Shown here: piece by piece, positions 36,044 through 45,415 of the stretch
Layout: the number at the start of each line of letters is the position of its first letter
How positions within the stretch are numbered: the stretch's first letter is position 1
Assembly (NCBI RefSeq): GCF_009765905.1
Contig: NZ_LMUO01000009.1
Coordinates: 349,941-413,940, forward strand
Origin: Mucilaginibacter sp. L196
GTDB lineage: Bacteria > Bacteroidota > Bacteroidia > Sphingobacteriales > Sphingobacteriaceae
Direction: 5' to 3'
DNA length: 64,000 bases
Translations under genes and position numbers: made by a program
The notes under the pieces: generated by a model
The model's input: the letters and a program-made list of their open reading frames with translations, nothing else
What the model was told of the DNA's origin: nothing
Database searches by the model: none

Positions 36044-36093
36044 GTCCGAAGTCTGTGACTTCGGACGACTAAGACTGTAGTTTGCAACTACAG
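36044..36093. repeat. Two tandem short hairpins (family E)
   Basis: GTCCGAAGTC-TGT-GACTTCGGAC (36044-36066) and CTGTAGTT-TGC-AACTACAG (36075-36093) are perfect stems of 10 and 8 bp. Related text lies at 38498-38520 (TCCGAAGTTTACAAACTTCG). Confidence 0.75.
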
Positions 36094-36123
36094 CCCCCAT
36101 TATATCCAACGCCCACAAAAAAA

Positions 36124-36148
36124 GCGGATGACTCTTAAAATCATCCGC
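36124..36148 (-). terminator. Intrinsic terminator of the DPP gene
   Basis: GCGGATGA / TCATCCGC, 9-nt loop, followed on the minus strand by TTTTTTTG, 23 bases after the stop codon at 36171. Confidence 0.85.
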
Positions 36149-36170
36149 CTTTCTCATAAATATTAGTTGC

Positions 36171-38360
36171 CTATCTACCTCCCGGTGGGCAATGCTCTTT
36201 TAAGTATTCGGTATACAGGGTGCGCAAGTGCAAGGTGGTACCCTCGCCCTCAAATATGCCATGCGTGCGGTTAGGGTACGACATCAGCTGAAACTGCCTG
36301 TTGTATTTGATCAGCTCGTTTATTAGCATTTCGGCATTTTTATAGTGCACGTTATCATCGCCGGTACCATGTATGTACAGCAAATTGCCCCGTAGGTTTT
36401 TAGCATAAGTAACCGGCGATCCTTTAATAAACACCTCACGACTGGCATCGTCAATAGGTACGCCCATATAACGCTCCTGGTAAATATTATCATAGGTTAA
36501 CTGCCAGCCTACAGCGGCAATCGCTATCCCCGTTTTGTAAATCTCCGGGTGCTGAAACATTAGGTTAAGCGTGCAGGAACCGCCACCGCTCCAGCCCCAA
36601 ACTGCCACACGGCTGCTATCTACAAATGGCCATTTTAAAATTTCTTTCGCGCCCATGGCCTGGTCTTCAATATTTACGATACCTACATTTTTGTAGATGG
36701 ATTTGCGCCATTCGCGTCCTTTGGGCGCAGGGGTGCCGCGATTATCCAACGAAATGTAGATGTAACCATCATCGGCCATGCTGCCTACGTATTCGCGGTT
36801 GGCTCCGGTGCCGTACGAGTCGGTAACGGTAGCGCCAGCCGGTTCGCTGTATACATAAAATACAACCGGGTATTTTTTAGCCGGGTTAAAGTTGGTGGGT
36901 TTAACCATCCAGCCATCCATCTCCACGCCGTCAACCGTTTTTACCTTAAAAAATTCCGGTTTGTTTTTGGCATCTATGTTCAGCTTAATAGGTTTACCAC
37001 TTATATGCTGATGATTTGGTAAACTGACCACTTCGTTTTCACCCGGGGTATAAATATTGCTAAAGCTATGTAGCGCTATCTTCCCATTTGGCGAAATTTC
37101 GTAACCGTTGGTTCCCTGCTCATCGGTTGGGGTTACACGCTCGGCCTTACCGCCGCTTAATTTTATTTTATACAAATACTTCTGCGTAGCATTATCTGGC
37201 GAAGCCAAAAAGTAAATTAAACCATTGGCCTCATCAATCAGGCTTAAGGTAATTACATCGTAATTCCCTTTGGTAATTAAGGTTTCTTTGCCATCGCGGT
37301 CTATTTTATAAATATGTCGCCAGCCATCTTTTTCACTTAGCCAAATAAATTCCTTGCCTTTATTTATCCACTCCCAGCCCATCGGGTCGCCGCTGTTCCA
37401 GCGTTCTTTGCCGTCTATCCAGGCTTTGTCGGTTTCTTCATGTATTACATGGGCCGTTCCATTTGATGCATTGGCAATTATAATGCGGCTTTGGTTTTGC
37501 GCGCGGTTTTCCTGCTCTACAATAATTTCGTTAGGGCTGGTGGTCCACTCCATACGCGGGATGTAGTGCTGTACCGCGTCGCCGGGAATATTCATCCAGG
37601 TAGTTTTGGCGGTGCTCACATCAACTACACCAATTTTGCACGCGCTTGGGTCTTCGCCTGCAACGGGGTATTCTACAGGCACCACAAAAGGGTAAATAGA
37701 ATCCGTAGTGTTCAGCATCAGGTATTTCTTGATCTTACTGGCATCAATTTGCCAGTAGGCCAATGCCCTGCCATCCGGCGACCAGCGAAACCCATCCCTG
37801 CAACCAAACTCCTCTTCGTATGCCCAGTCGAACGTGCCGTTGATAAGCTTATCCGTACCATCAAAGGTTAATTGTTTAATGGTGCCACTGCCCAGGTCTT
37901 CAATAAACAGGTTATGCTCGCTCACATAGGCCGCTTTTGTGCCATCCGGCGATAGTTTAGCAAACATCAGCGATGATGTCGGCCTGCCTTTACCCAATTG
38001 CTTCAATGTTTTGGCAGCCAGATCATACACCCAGTAATCGCCTCGGGTATTATAGCGCCATACCCTTTTGGTATTGGTAAATATCAGCACCTTGGTCCGG
38101 CCTTCCGAAAAAGTAAAATTAGCTATGTTGAGCGCATCTTTCCCCGGCGGTGTAAGCATTTCGGCACTCAATATCACCGTTTTTTTGCTGGAATCGCGGG
38201 TGTCCAGTTCAACAATTGAACCGCTAACGTTGCGGTAATATTGGTAGCCATCTGGAGCCCAGTGTGTTTTTTGGCGCTGCGCGGATGCGGTGAGCTGGAA
38301 AAATATCAGCATTAAAAAGCACCCGGCTATAAATGTTAATCGGTAAAACTTGTAGTTCAT
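36171..38360 (-). CDS. Exported prolyl peptidase of the DPP-IV family (S9)
   Basis: 729 aa with an N-terminal signal (FFQLTASAQ). An N-terminal beta-propeller (~50-480) precedes the alpha/beta-hydrolase domain. The catalytic Ser591 is in WGWSGGGS, the Asp (668/669) in GTGDDNVHY and His700 in NRTHGIFEG. Family enzymes cut X-Pro dipeptides. The acidic pair in WAYEEEFG fits the DPP-IV N-terminus-binding Glu pair. It is probably periplasmic and used in peptide uptake. It is monocistronic. Confidence 0.93.
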   Translation of the reverse strand: MNYKFYRLTFIAGCFLMLIFFQLTASAQRQKTHWAPDGYQYYRNVSGSIVELDTRDSSKKTVILSAEMLTPPGKDALNIANFTFSEGRTKVLIFTNTKRVWRYNTRGDYWVYDLAAKTLKQLGKGRPTSSLMFAKLSPDGTKAAYVSEHNLFIEDLGSGTIKQLTFDGTDKLINGTFDWAYEEEFGCRDGFRWSPDGRALAYWQIDASKIKKYLMLNTTDSIYPFVVPVEYPVAGEDPSACKIGVVDVSTAKTTWMNIPGDAVQHYIPRMEWTTSPNEIIVEQENRAQNQSRIIIANASNGTAHVIHEETDKAWIDGKERWNSGDPMGWEWINKGKEFIWLSEKDGWRHIYKIDRDGKETLITKGNYDVITLSLIDEANGLIYFLASPDNATQKYLYKIKLSGGKAERVTPTDEQGTNGYEISPNGKIALHSFSNIYTPGENEVVSLPNHQHISGKPIKLNIDAKNKPEFFKVKTVDGVEMDGWMVKPTNFNPAKKYPVVFYVYSEPAGATVTDSYGTGANREYVGSMADDGYIYISLDNRGTPAPKGREWRKSIYKNVGIVNIEDQAMGAKEILKWPFVDSSRVAVWGWSGGGSCTLNLMFQHPEIYKTGIAIAAVGWQLTYDNIYQERYMGVPIDDASREVFIKGSPVTYAKNLRGNLLYIHGTGDDNVHYKNAEMLINELIKYNRQFQLMSYPNRTHGIFEGEGTTLHLRTLYTEYLKEHCPPGGR

Positions 38361-38480
38361 TTCAAGTCAGTTTTTTAATAAGAGGTCTTTATGTAAAATT
38401 GCTGTTAAATTAACGTTTTAAAACTTCGTACAAACAGATGTAATGAAAAAAATACCTGTAGGCGAATATGCACGCTAGTT

Positions 38481-38553
38481 GAGGTTTACAAACTGCTGTC
38501 CGAAGTTTACAAACTTCGACCTAAAATATTTTAAGCTTCCAGCTTAACCTCTA
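38481..38553. repeat. Family E repeat with hairpin
   Basis: GAGGTTTACAAACTGCTG, a hairpin CGAAGTTTACAAACTTCG (38501-38518), then TTTTAAGCTTCCAGCTTAAC. The last part is similar to 33518-33537. Confidence 0.6.
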
Positions 38554-38570
38554 CCCAAAAACAAAAAAAT

Positions 38571-38590
38571 GCCGGACTGTAAAGTCCGGC
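38571..38590 (-). terminator. Intrinsic terminator of the exported nuclease
   Basis: GCCGGACT-GTAA-AGTCCGGC is a perfect 8-bp stem; the minus side continues ATTTTTTTG. A family B repeat separates it from the stop at 38795, so that repeat is inside the 3' UTR. Confidence 0.85.
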
Positions 38591-38616
38591 GTTTCTATTT
38601 AAAAGGCTAGTGTTTT

Positions 38617-38777
38617 TACCCTCTTTTTGCTTGCAAAAGAGAGGGTGGTCGAGCGAAGCAATGACCGGGTGAGTAAATTATACGAGCGACCGTGGCGCAA
38701 ATGTCAATCGCAGAGTTAACTCACCCCGAACACGCTGCGCTGTTCGACCCTCTCTCCGACAGGCCGGAAAGAGGGTG
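38617..38777. repeat. Palindromic repeat family B, copy 1
   Basis: Outer arms are ACCCTCTTTTTGC... and ...GGAAAGAGGGT; inner arms GGGTGAGT and ACTCACCC. It is in reverse orientation relative to the copies at 46159 and 52954. Confidence 0.85.
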
Positions 38778-38794
38778 AAAATTATTCCTTTAGC

Positions 38795-40177
38795 TTAATT
38801 CCCAGTACCCGAATCTTTCACATTCTCCAATACCGTACGGATGTTAGCCGGTACATTGGTTAGCAAGCTATAGCCTGTTGCTGTTTCGATAGATTTAACC
38901 GTGGTGATATACTGTGTCCAGTCGGAACTGATGGTGTTGATATTAGGCGTATTTACCGCTATAACACGGGTGGTGCTGGTAATACGGCTTAAATCGTTAT
39001 CGCCGTTTGGCAATACCACAATCACTTTCCAGATGTTTGATGGCACAACCACCAAACCACCATCAACCGTAGTAGCCGATCCGCTTGATCCTGTACCGCC
39101 AGACCCGTAGCTGCCCATGATCACGTAGATCTCGTCGCCCGCGGCAACTAATGAGCGACCGTATTCTTCCAGGTTGGCCCAGGTTTGCTCGTTGTTCTGC
39201 GGTGCCTGCGGAACCATGTTGTCCATTAAAAAAGTTTCTTCATTAGCCGCCACGGTAGACGTGCGGTCGCCCGATGGGCAGTTATGTCCGCGATCAAATC
39301 CGCTGCCGCTGTAAGCTGTAGCAGGAACCTCGTACCATCCTGTAGGCAAGTTAGGATCTGCACGGAAATCATTTGCCCTATCCTGCGAGCCCAGGCTGGT
39401 TGAACCTACATACCAGCTCACCCAGTTTGGTTCGTTCCTATCACGATTGTACGACTCTACATAATAGGTATGATCATACAAATAGTTATCAAAATTGCTG
39501 ATGTCGGCTGTAGCGTTGCTTGGGTTACCCAGCATCAAATTGGTATTATCCGCTGTTGAGCTTCCGCCGCCGCCTGTGCCGCCACCTGTGCTGCTGTAGC
39601 TGTTGATGGTGAATTCATCTATATTGATGCGGTTGGTCCCGCCTGTTGTTTTACGCACCTGGAAACGGATGGTACCTGCCACATTAACCGTAAAAGTTGC
39701 TGTAGCCAATGTGGTGCTGCTCGCGGTGATAGAGGTTGTACCTACCTGTGTATAGGTGCTGCCGCCATTTGTCGATTCCCATAACTGGAATGCCGATGAG
39801 CCATCGCTGCCAAAAACAGCGTATTCCATAGTAACGGTAGATGCACCTGTTGTTACATCAAAGTTCATTCCCAGTGTACCGGTATTTTCAATACGAATAG
39901 AGTGACTCCCAACTTTTGCATCTGATGCGCTGGTACCCACAAGGGCAGAATTCAGATCCCATGATCCGCTGGTGAAGGTTACGTCGGCATCAGCATAAGC
40001 TGTTTTACCTGCCGATTCAAATCCTTCGTCAAAGGTTTGTGTGCTGGCATAGCTACCGTTTGTGTTGTTTGTAGAGCTTAAATTGAGTTTTTCCGCAGAA
40101 GGTGTAGTTTCATTTTTCTGACACGAGGCCAGCATTAACGCAATCGCGAGTGGTGCAAGTAAATGTTTTAATTTCAT
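38795..40177 (-). CDS. Lipoprotein DNA/RNA non-specific endonuclease with N-terminal beta domain
   Basis: 460 aa. The lipobox LASC puts an acylated Cys near residue 19. Residues ~50-195 form a beta-rich domain of the jelly-roll kind seen in secreted Bacteroidota proteins (MEYAVFGSDGSSAFQLW). A GGGTGGGGSS linker leads to a NucA/EndoG-type domain whose DRGH motif has Asp295 and His298, with metal-ligand Asn in MDNMVPQ. It should cut DNA and RNA outside the cytoplasm. An S1/P1 nuclease gene follows upstream on the same strand. Confidence 0.9.
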   Translation of the reverse strand: MKLKHLLAPLAIALMLASCQKNETTPSAEKLNLSSTNNTNGSYASTQTFDEGFESAGKTAYADADVTFTSGSWDLNSALVGTSASDAKVGSHSIRIENTGTLGMNFDVTTGASTVTMEYAVFGSDGSSAFQLWESTNGGSTYTQVGTTSITASSTTLATATFTVNVAGTIRFQVRKTTGGTNRINIDEFTINSYSSTGGGTGGGGSSTADNTNLMLGNPSNATADISNFDNYLYDHTYYVESYNRDRNEPNWVSWYVGSTSLGSQDRANDFRADPNLPTGWYEVPATAYSGSGFDRGHNCPSGDRTSTVAANEETFLMDNMVPQAPQNNEQTWANLEEYGRSLVAAGDEIYVIMGSYGSGGTGSSGSATTVDGGLVVVPSNIWKVIVVLPNGDNDLSRITSTTRVIAVNTPNINTISSDWTQYITTVKSIETATGYSLLTNVPANIRTVLENVKDSGTGN

Positions 40178-40243
40178 AAAGGTTATATTTTTTTGTTTTC
40201 AAGACAAATATTAACCTTTAGTTGTTAAGTCTGTATTATCTAT

Positions 40244-41044
40244 TTATTGTGTTTTGGTAGGAGTTGGCGTAGCAAAAATCGTGTTAAGCAAACCGGCTAA
40301 ACGTATGCCCGCTTTTTCAATCCGCGATTCTACAACCGGTATATGCGCGTCGTAATAATCCTTATCCAGTTTGGTACTGCCATCGTTGTTAACCTCACCA
40401 TACAATATCGTGCTGATCTGGTAACTTTCCCATGCCCATATGATAATAGGGTCGCTTTGCCATTTGGTTATTTGTTCAGGTGTGGCATGGTCATACTTAT
40501 CTGCCAGTTTATCATAGCTCAGGCCTTCATGGTCCAATAGTTTGCTGTCCCATAGGGCATGCAGGTTGGTGTCTTCGCCATTAAAAGTTAATTGTATGCT
40601 ATTGCCTCCTTTATCTTCGGCGCGACTTACATGCATCGGCTGGTGCATGTCGCCCACAAAGTGTATAATAAATTTGAGTGCTTCCACTTTTTGCCGTTCT
40701 ACAGATTTGCTATCCTTCAATGTATACTCGGCATTAAGCAGGGCTCTATAAACATTTGTGCCCGCGGCGCCTTTTACTTGTGTTTCAAAATCAGTGAAGG
40801 ATAAACCTAGAGGCACATTTATAAAGTGCCATGCGCCGGTTTCCGGGTTAGCACTGCGGATCTCATCGGCCCAGGTACTGGCTTCAGCCATGGTTTCATG
40901 CCCCAGTAATTTATAAACAGCTGTTTTTGCCTCCGGCGATAGATGGCGTTCGGCTATGTCGCCAATGGTACGGTGCCCCGTAACGCCCCATGATAGCAAA
41001 CCAATAGATAAACAAACAGCAAAGCTCAACAAATATCTTTTCAT
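40244..41044 (-). CDS. Exported S1/P1-type nuclease
   Basis: 266 aa from the ATG at 41044 (a TTG two codons upstream is less likely). After a signal peptide the mature protein would start at Trp19 (SWGVTGHRTIGDIAE), whose amino group and side chain bind zinc in the S1/P1 family. Further zinc ligands are in HFVGDMHQPMHV and GGNSIQL...NLHALWDSKL. It is expected to degrade single-stranded DNA/RNA and 3'-nucleotides. It sits 66 bases upstream of the DRGH nuclease. Confidence 0.93.
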   Translation of the reverse strand: MKRYLLSFAVCLSIGLLSWGVTGHRTIGDIAERHLSPEAKTAVYKLLGHETMAEASTWADEIRSANPETGAWHFINVPLGLSFTDFETQVKGAAGTNVYRALLNAEYTLKDSKSVERQKVEALKFIIHFVGDMHQPMHVSRAEDKGGNSIQLTFNGEDTNLHALWDSKLLDHEGLSYDKLADKYDHATPEQITKWQSDPIIIWAWESYQISTILYGEVNNDGSTKLDKDYYDAHIPVVESRIEKAGIRLAGLLNTIFATPTPTKTQ

Positions 41045-41127
41045 GATCAAATTAAAATGGTCACTAATATAAGCACATCAGTATATAGCTAATTGTAACA
41101 AATTGTTAACCCTGTATAAACTCATTA

Positions 41128-41775
41128 TCAATTGTCGCTAATTATCGCGGCCTTCTTGCGCCTTTTGTTGGTGCTGTGCGCCCTCAGAAAGTTATAGGTG
41201 ACAGAAAATCCCATGTATTGTGTACTTCTGCTGCTATTAGTGCCATCAAAAAAGTAGTAGCCCTGCGTTACGGCCACCGTTACCGTTGTAGTAACATTAA
41301 AGTTGATGCTGTTACAAATCTCGGTCATTAAGCCTTGCTTGGCATTAAATACATATCCGCCGCCAAGGCATAAGCCTTCGTTAAAGCGGCCTTTACTAAA
41401 TATATTAATCGTCGGCCTGAATTCAATATAGTGCGCCGTATCATTACCCCGGCTTAACGTGTTGGTGACGCCTGTGGCTAAACCTATATCAAATATGCCA
41501 TAGGTACGCCCAAACTCCAGCGCAGGCGAAAAACGTTTGGCAACGCCACCTTTTGTATTTACAAACACATCCGTATTTATCGATAGATAAAAGTATTGCG
41601 GCTCTTTATTCTCTTTCGTTGTGTCCGATTCGATCACGGTATCCTTGCCCGCTATGGTTTTTGGATTTGACCCATGCGATAAAATTGCTTTACCCATTGT
41701 AGCCGAAACTGCATTTTGAGCAAGCAAGCCATAGCTGCAAAACAATAGCGCGATAATGGTAAAGGTTGATTTCAT
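41128..41775 (-). CDS. Exported beta-barrel-like protein, function unknown
   Basis: 215 aa. The signal peptide ends near GLLAQN. The remainder alternates hydrophobic and polar residues in strands (FYLSINTDVFVNTKGG, AVTQGYYFFDG, QYMGFSVTYNFL), with a terminal aromatic strand and then a basic tail. It resembles a small outer-membrane barrel. I recognise no family. It is on the same strand as the S1/P1 nuclease and 83 bases upstream of it. Confidence 0.65.
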   Translation of the reverse strand: MKSTFTIIALLFCSYGLLAQNAVSATMGKAILSHGSNPKTIAGKDTVIESDTTKENKEPQYFYLSINTDVFVNTKGGVAKRFSPALEFGRTYGIFDIGLATGVTNTLSRGNDTAHYIEFRPTINIFSKGRFNEGLCLGGGYVFNAKQGLMTEICNSINFNVTTTVTVAVTQGYYFFDGTNSSRSTQYMGFSVTYNFLRAHSTNKRRKKAAIISDN

Positions 41776-42111
41776 ATGATGTGGGGGATTTAATACATCA
41801 TAATAAATTAAAAGTAAAAATGTTTTTCTCTACCGAAATAAAAGGAAGGCTAGCCCCACCCAACCCTCCCCGGAAGGGAGGCCTTTAAGAAAGAATGATT
41901 TAAAGTCTCCCCTACTGGGGGAGATTTAGAGGGGGCTAAATTATATGCCCCCCTTAACTTAATGACATTGCCCATGCTGCGCGCCTCGTGATTTAAATTA
42001 AGCTTGTTAATTATTGACACGGGCAACCGAAAACGGGATTCATCAGTATCTATAATGAAACTTATTATTAAATAATATGTTAACTTACAACAAACCAATA
42101 TATCCACTAAC
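41776..42111. other. Spacer between divergent genes with a family C repeat
   Basis: Holds the two divergent promoters and the family C palindrome at 41852-41937. No coding sequence is credible. Confidence 0.65.
41852..41937. repeat. Palindromic repeat family C, intergenic copy
   Basis: Ends are AGCCCCACCCAACCCTCCCC and GGGGGAGATTTAGAGGGGGC. It aligns nearly end to end with the reverse complement of 62449-62537 inside kdtA. In the matching frame it reads APPNPPRKGGL then a stop. Confidence 0.85.
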
Positions 42112-42699
42112 ATGAAAAAACTAAGTTATGTATTCATGATCTCGGCGGCGGCAGTAGCCTTCCAATCATGTAACCATGGTGCAAAAGACGCAAAAGATAG
42201 CGCCGACAGCCTTAACAAAACTAAAGACACAACCACTAATGTTGCTGCAACAGGCGGGATAGCGGTAACCAGCGATGATGCTAAATTTGCTACCACAGCG
42301 GCAAACGGTGGCCTTGCCGAAGTTGCATTAGGTAAATTAGCACTTACCAAAACTACCAACCAGGCTATTAAAGATTTTGCCAATATGATGGTCACCGATC
42401 ATAGTAAGATAAATGATCAGCTGGCGGCCATTGCCAAAGCCAAAAATATTACGCTGCCTGCTGAACCGGATAGCGCGCACCTGAAAAAAGCTGATGATTT
42501 AAGCAAATTGAGCGAAGCTGATTTCGACAAACAATATGTAAGCGCGATGATTGATGGCCATAAGAAAACTTTAGATCTGATGAACGACGAAGCTAAAAAT
42601 GGTAAAGACAGTACATTGAAAGCGTTCGCCGCCCAAACAGCCCCAAAGGTGCAAATGCACCTGGACGCTATCAACAAAATAAAAGATAATATGAAATAA
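42112..42699 (+). CDS. DUF4142 lipoprotein
   Basis: 195 aa. The lipobox FQSC marks a lipidated N-terminus (Cys20). The Lys/Asp/Thr-rich linker (~22-45) is followed by the DUF4142 four-helix ferritin-like domain with NGGLAEVALGKLALTK, ANMMVTDHSKIND and MIDGHKKTLDLM. The family is common in Bacteroidota envelopes and linked to stress, but its activity is unknown. It is monocistronic with a strong terminator. Confidence 0.9.
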   Translation: MKKLSYVFMISAAAVAFQSCNHGAKDAKDSADSLNKTKDTTTNVAATGGIAVTSDDAKFATTAANGGLAEVALGKLALTKTTNQAIKDFANMMVTDHSKINDQLAAIAKAKNITLPAEPDSAHLKKADDLSKLSEADFDKQYVSAMIDGHKKTLDLMNDEAKNGKDSTLKAFAAQTAPKVQMHLDAINKIKDNMK

Positions 42700-42718
42700 G
42701 CCTAAAAAGCTTAAACAA

Positions 42719-42748
42719 AAAAAGCCAGGCGATTTCGTCTGGCTTTTT
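42719..42748 (+). terminator. Intrinsic terminator of the DUF4142 gene
   Basis: AAAAAGCCAGGCGA / TCGTCTGGCTTTTT, a 14-bp stem with one G-U pair, 20 bases after the stop. Confidence 0.9.
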
Positions 42749-42890
42749 ACGTCATAATACAGCGACTTTTTACTAATTTTATTAGTAATTATTGTTTGTT
42801 TATATCAAAATAAGTATTACATTTGTATTGGATTGGGGTGTCACCTGGTCGGCAAGAATGCCAATATTGAAATATATATTGGCTTTTTGT

Positions 42891-43634
42891 TTATGGGAAA
42901 ATCTTAAGACCAAAGTTTTTATCCCCTTTGTTGTATATTTTGCCTTTTATAAGGTCATAAGCAGGGTTAGCTCTTTTTGAATCTATTACAAATCTTGCTA
43001 TTGGATATGCAATTAAATCAGCTAATTGAAGTCCATTTACATTCTGACTCTTACTTCTAAAGTTTAATTTCAACCCCAAGTATTTTAATCTTTCAGGCGA
43101 GATATATCCAGTTCCACGTGCCATTAGTTTTTGCCAGTGCTCTGTTAATTTCTTGTCTTCTTTTTTACCTCGCCTTTCTATAACGATTTGAACATTATTA
43201 TTAGTAGGTGTATCATCAAGATAAAAAACGGTTCTTTCGATTATAAATGACAAGGATATTTCATAGACACTATTTCCCAATTTGCCATATCTTGCAATAT
43301 ATTCCTCTTTATTTATAGCGGATGCAAATACTGTATAATCAGATTGTTTTATAATATTATTTAACGATTCATAAAATTCTTTTTTGACTTCCAAATCAAA
43401 TAATATTTGAAATTCTTTATTGCATTTCCGTATATCACTCGAATGAAATACAACTAATTTATTGCCCCATAATTTATTTTTTAGTTCGTTGATAGCGTCT
43501 CTTATTTTGTAATAATCATTTTCATGTATTAGTACTCCACACAATATAAAGACAGGAAATGACGGGTCAACGGTTATTAATCCATGATCGCCACTTTCAT
43601 CTAAAAATAAAAAGTATCGGTCTCGTTGATCCAT
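42891..43634 (-). CDS. DUF3800 protein
   Basis: 247 aa. FLFLDESGDHG near the N-terminus and GLQLADLIAYPIARF near the C-terminus are the two DUF3800 signatures, with conserved acids that suggest an RNase H-like nuclease fold. The family is frequent in mobile and defence regions. The gene is clearly more AT-rich than its flanks and sits alone between the DUF4142 and rpoD units, each closed by its own terminator, so recent acquisition is plausible. The substrate is unknown. Confidence 0.85.
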   Translation of the reverse strand: MDQRDRYFLFLDESGDHGLITVDPSFPVFILCGVLIHENDYYKIRDAINELKNKLWGNKLVVFHSSDIRKCNKEFQILFDLEVKKEFYESLNNIIKQSDYTVFASAINKEEYIARYGKLGNSVYEISLSFIIERTVFYLDDTPTNNNVQIVIERRGKKEDKKLTEHWQKLMARGTGYISPERLKYLGLKLNFRSKSQNVNGLQLADLIAYPIARFVIDSKRANPAYDLIKGKIYNKGDKNFGLKIFP

Positions 43635-43692
43635 TTGGAATTATCAAGGCATCTAATATAATCAATTTTGCCATTCGTTCTTCGTCTATAAC

Positions 43693-43730
43693 TAAATAAG
43701 CCATCCGTTAACTAACGGATGGCTTATTTA
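43693..43730 (-). terminator. Intrinsic terminator of rpoD
   Basis: A perfect 18-bp inverted repeat (TAAATAAGCCATCCGTTA / TAACGGATGGCTTATTTA) with a 2-nt centre, between rpoD (stop 43795) and the DUF3800 start. Confidence 0.85.
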
Positions 43731-43732
43731 GC

Positions 43733-43771
43733 TGCCTCTTGAGAGTGGCAGGGGGTGTGTTCTACATCAAG
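43733..43771. repeat. Repeat family D, partial copy 2
   Basis: TGCCTCTTGAGAGTGGCAGG followed by GGGTGTGTTCTACATCA aligns with 32242-32277. Only the left part is present. Confidence 0.55.
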
Positions 43772-43794
43772 TTTACACCCAGCAAATCAAAATA

Positions 43795-44652
43795 TTACAA
43801 ATAAGATTGCAATAACCTTGATTTTGAATTTTGCCTTAAGCGTAATAACGCTTTATCTTTTATCTGGCGAACACGTTCGCGGGTTAAGTTAAATTTCTCG
43901 CCAATTTCTTCAAGAGAGTGTGGCGCGGTGCTGTTTAAACCGAAGAACAATACTAATACTTGTTTTTCGCGTTCAGCTAAAATACCTAATGAGCGTTTAA
44001 TCTCCTGAGATAATGAATCTGTGATCAGGTCGCTGTCTGTTCCTGCATCGCCGCTTTGTAAAACATCTAATAAGGTGTTTTCCTCACCGGTGATAAAAGG
44101 AGCATCTACCGATACGTGACGACCAGCGTTTGATAACGCGTCCGAAATTTTATCAGCAGTAGTTTCCAAATCCTCAGCCATTTCTTCAGGCGTTGGTTCA
44201 CGCTCAAATTGCTGCTCTAATTTAGAGTGCGATTTACGTATCTTACTTAATGATCCTACCTGGTTTAATGGTAAACGCACAATTCTTGATTGCTCTGCAA
44301 CAGCAGAAAGTATTGATTGGCGAATCCACCATACAGCGTATGATATAAATTTAAATCCTTTAGTTTCATCAAAACGCCTTGCCGCTTTAATTAATCCTAA
44401 GTTGCCTTCGTTAATAAGGTCGCCAAGGGTTAAGCCCTGGTTCTGATATTGTTTGGCTACCGACACCACAAAACGCAAATTCGTTTTGGTAAGGCGTTCC
44501 AAAGCAGCCTGGTCACCCTCGCGTATCTTTTGGGCCAGTATCACTTCTTCCTGCGCAGTTATCAAATCTACCTTTGCAATCTCACTCAGGTATTTATCAA
44601 GTGATTGTGATTCGCGGTTGGTAATCGATTGGGTTATCTTTAGTTGTCTCAT
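43795..44652 (-). CDS. rpoD: Primary RNA polymerase sigma factor RpoD/SigA
   Basis: 285 aa, the short primary sigma of Bacteroidota, which lacks the long region 1.1. Region 1.2 ([19 protein letters not shown]), region 2 ([41 protein letters not shown]), region 3 and region 4 ([33 protein letters not shown]) are all present. It directs core polymerase to TAnnTTTG promoters, and one such box lies just before its own start. Confidence 0.98.
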   Translation of the reverse strand: MRQLKITQSITNRESQSLDKYLSEIAKVDLITAQEEVILAQKIREGDQAALERLTKTNLRFVVSVAKQYQNQGLTLGDLINEGNLGLIKAARRFDETKGFKFISYAVWWIRQSILSAVAEQSRIVRLPLNQVGSLSKIRKSHSKLEQQFEREPTPEEMAEDLETTADKISDALSNAGRHVSVDAPFITGEENTLLDVLQSGDAGTDSDLITDSLSQEIKRSLGILAEREKQVLVLFFGLNSTAPHSLEEIGEKFNLTRERVRQIKDKALLRLRQNSKSRLLQSYL

Positions 44653-44956
44653 ATTATTGCTGCAAAGGTAATTAAAGTTATGTGGATTGAACGTAATTAA
44701 ATAACTGCCTGTGTCATCCGAATATTATTTGTAAAAAACGGGCTTTTAAGGCATTTTTGCTTGTTTTTGAGGATCTATCTATTCACTTTGCATATATTTT
44801 ATCTAAATTTCATTGTGCGGTTCAGGGTTATAACGCTTAAAAGTTACATAAAACATACGCGTTTTACGATTTTTTGCGCGGATAGTTAATAATTAGTCGC
44901 GGGTTTTTTATCACATTTCAATAGTTATAAACAATGCTGTTGCAATTTGTTATTAA
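44653..44956. other. AT-rich spacer without gene
   Basis: Only the rpoD upstream region and the 3' side of the DUF2147 gene. No repeat family or credible ORF seen. Confidence 0.55.
44663..44670 (-). promoter_or_regulatory. -7 box of rpoD
   Basis: The minus strand reads TACCTTTG, matching TAnnTTTG, ten bases before the ATG. The leader would be only a few bases long. No -33 match is visible. Confidence 0.45.
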
Positions 44957-45415
44957 TCAAATTCTTACAAAATTCATGGTTCTGCCAATAAATTTAAAAT
45001 GCCAGTAACCCCTAACATGCAACATGCCCTTTTTATCAATCGTAGCCGACGCGTTCCATTCCCTCCCGTGCCGCGAATCATAAACCATACCATCTTCCCA
45101 GGTATGGGTATCGGTATCGTATTTAAGGCCGCTTAAAACACTCATGCCTAAAATTTTACGGTCGCGTAACGCGGGGTCGGGGTTGTGTATATCTTTCCAG
45201 TAATCCAGTGGCTTGCCATCGGTATCACTAAACCAAATTATTTCTGCCCTAAACTCATTATCATGCATGTAAACCTTTATATCCAGCTCCTTATCTGTCG
45301 ACTCCCATTTGCCACAAATCCTTTCCTCTTCTTTTAAGGTTTGTGCCTTTGTATTACCTGCGGCAAAAACTATCAGCATAAAAAGTAAAATGCAATACTT
45401 AACAGGCACACACAT
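44957..45415 (-). CDS. Exported DUF2147 protein
   Basis: 152 aa with a signal peptide ending GNTKAQ. The domain follows the DUF2147 plan: ICGKWESTDKELDIKVY, NPDPALRDRKILGMSVLSGL, WEDGMVYDSRHGREWNASA, and MLHVRGYWHFKFIGRTMNF. The fold is lipocalin-like and probably binds a small ligand in the periplasm; its function is unknown. It stands alone between rpoD and the divergent DUF1003 gene. Confidence 0.88.
   Translation of the reverse strand: MCVPVKYCILLFMLIVFAAGNTKAQTLKEEERICGKWESTDKELDIKVYMHDNEFRAEIIWFSDTDGKPLDYWKDIHNPDPALRDRKILGMSVLSGLKYDTDTHTWEDGMVYDSRHGREWNASATIDKKGMLHVRGYWHFKFIGRTMNFVRI

Larger units (their letters stand above)
38361..38794. other. Repeat-filled spacer
   Basis: No gene. 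It holds the DPP promoter region, a family E hairpin (38481-38553), the terminator of the nuclease gene (38571-38590) and a complete family B repeat (38617-38777). Confidence 0.7.

Noticed and set aside
41850..42113. 87-aa minus-strand frame upstream of the DUF4142 gene
   Set aside because: The C-terminal half is the family C repeat and the rest overlaps the promoter region.
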